DNA of 5,912 nt from an uncultured Fusobacterium sp. (GTDB lineage Bacteria; Fusobacteriota; Fusobacteriia; Fusobacteriales; Fusobacteriaceae). The position numbers and the translations under genes were made by a program. Of the stretch, positions 5,814-5,912 are shown one piece after another. Position 1 is the first letter of the stretch; each line of letters starts with the position of its first letter. The DNA is taken from NCBI GenBank assembly GCA_900543175.1, contig UQQO01000130.1, positions 1 to 5,912 on the forward strand. The letters are read 5' to 3'. The notes beneath the pieces were generated by a model that did not search any database, had not been told where the DNA came from, and saw only the letters and a program-made list of their open reading frames with translations.

Positions 5814-5854
5814 GGGGTTGTGGTAAAGTAAAAATGCTACTTTACCACAACCCT
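5814..5854. terminator. Rho-independent terminator hairpin, probably bidirectional
   Basis: GGGTTGTGGTAAAGTA (5815-5830) and TACTTTACCACAACCC (5838-5853) form a perfect 16-bp stem with a 7-base loop; G5814 and T5854 can add a G-U pair. It starts 15 bases after the dipeptidase stop, so it ends the operon. On the plus strand the following tract is only moderately T-rich (TAAATTTATTTC). On the minus strand the stem is followed by CTTTTTATT, a better U-tract. The hairpin therefore may also stop a converging transcript entering from the right. Confidence 0.85.
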
Positions 5855-5880
5855 AAATTTATTTCTAAGGAAATTATAAA

Positions 5881-5908
5881 TTGACTTTATATAAAAAATT
5901 TTTAATAT
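5881..5908 (+). promoter_or_regulatory. Weak candidate promoter at the right edge
   Basis: TTGACT (5881-5886) is followed after 16 bases by TAATAT (5903-5908), a fair -35 and a mediocre -10. If real it would drive a plus-strand gene beyond the window. The surrounding DNA is nearly all A and T, so chance is quite likely. Confidence 0.2.
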
Positions 5909-5912
5909 TTTA

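Noticed and set aside
5867..5912. Possible gene start at TTG 5881 with AAGGA upstream
   Set aside because: Only about ten codons are visible, the start is not ATG, and the same bases can be read as a -35 box; not enough to call a gene.

Overview
The window is AT-rich DNA with strong A/T-ending codon use: arginine is mostly AGA, lysine mostly AAA, glycine mostly GGA. Shine-Dalgarno sites are clear, promoters look like sigma-70 sites, and UGG encodes tryptophan. Together with the protein families this fits a fermentative gut or oral bacterium, most likely a Fusobacterium-type organism. That assignment is inferred from composition and gene style, not from a marker gene; an AT-rich Firmicute remains possible. 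No rRNA, tRNA, CRISPR array, transposase or intact insertion sequence is visible.

Layout: positions 1-102 hold no gene. A 357-residue Rep_3-family (plasmid-type) replication initiator protein is encoded on the minus strand (103-1176). A 244-base divergent intergenic region (1177-1420) carries one good promoter in each direction and several short dyads. From 1421 to 5799, five plus-strand genes form a tight operon: a PTS Lac-family EIIA, a cytoplasmic glycosylasparaginase (T2-family Ntn hydrolase), a PTS EIIC, a PTS EIIB and a PepV/Sapep-type M20 dipeptidase. A 16-bp perfect hairpin follows at 5815-5853, then about 60 bases with no supported gene.

How the genes fit together: the three PTS proteins make a complete Lac-family permease (the class that takes up chitobiose, cellobiose and lactose) that would import and phosphorylate a sugar. 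The operon has no phospho-glycosidase. In its place is an enzyme whose family cleaves the GlcNAc-asparagine amide bond, and its start codon overlaps the EIIA stop codon. The last gene is a broad dipeptidase. The simplest reading is a scavenging system for the linkage remnant of host N-glycoproteins: GlcNAc-Asn, or a short GlcNAc-Asn peptide, enters as a 6-phosphate, the dipeptidase trims flanking residues, and the amidase releases aspartate, ammonia and GlcNAc-6-phosphate. A glycosylasparaginase-PepV pairing is known from the Lactobacillus casei alf-2 cluster for fucosyl-GlcNAc-Asn, which uses an MFS permease; a PTS-driven version would be a distinct design. The substrate is inferred, not shown.

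The Rep_3 protein is either a remnant of an integrated plasmid, a real plasmid initiator if this contig is a plasmid, or a domesticated DNA-binding protein. No iteron array is visible beside it.
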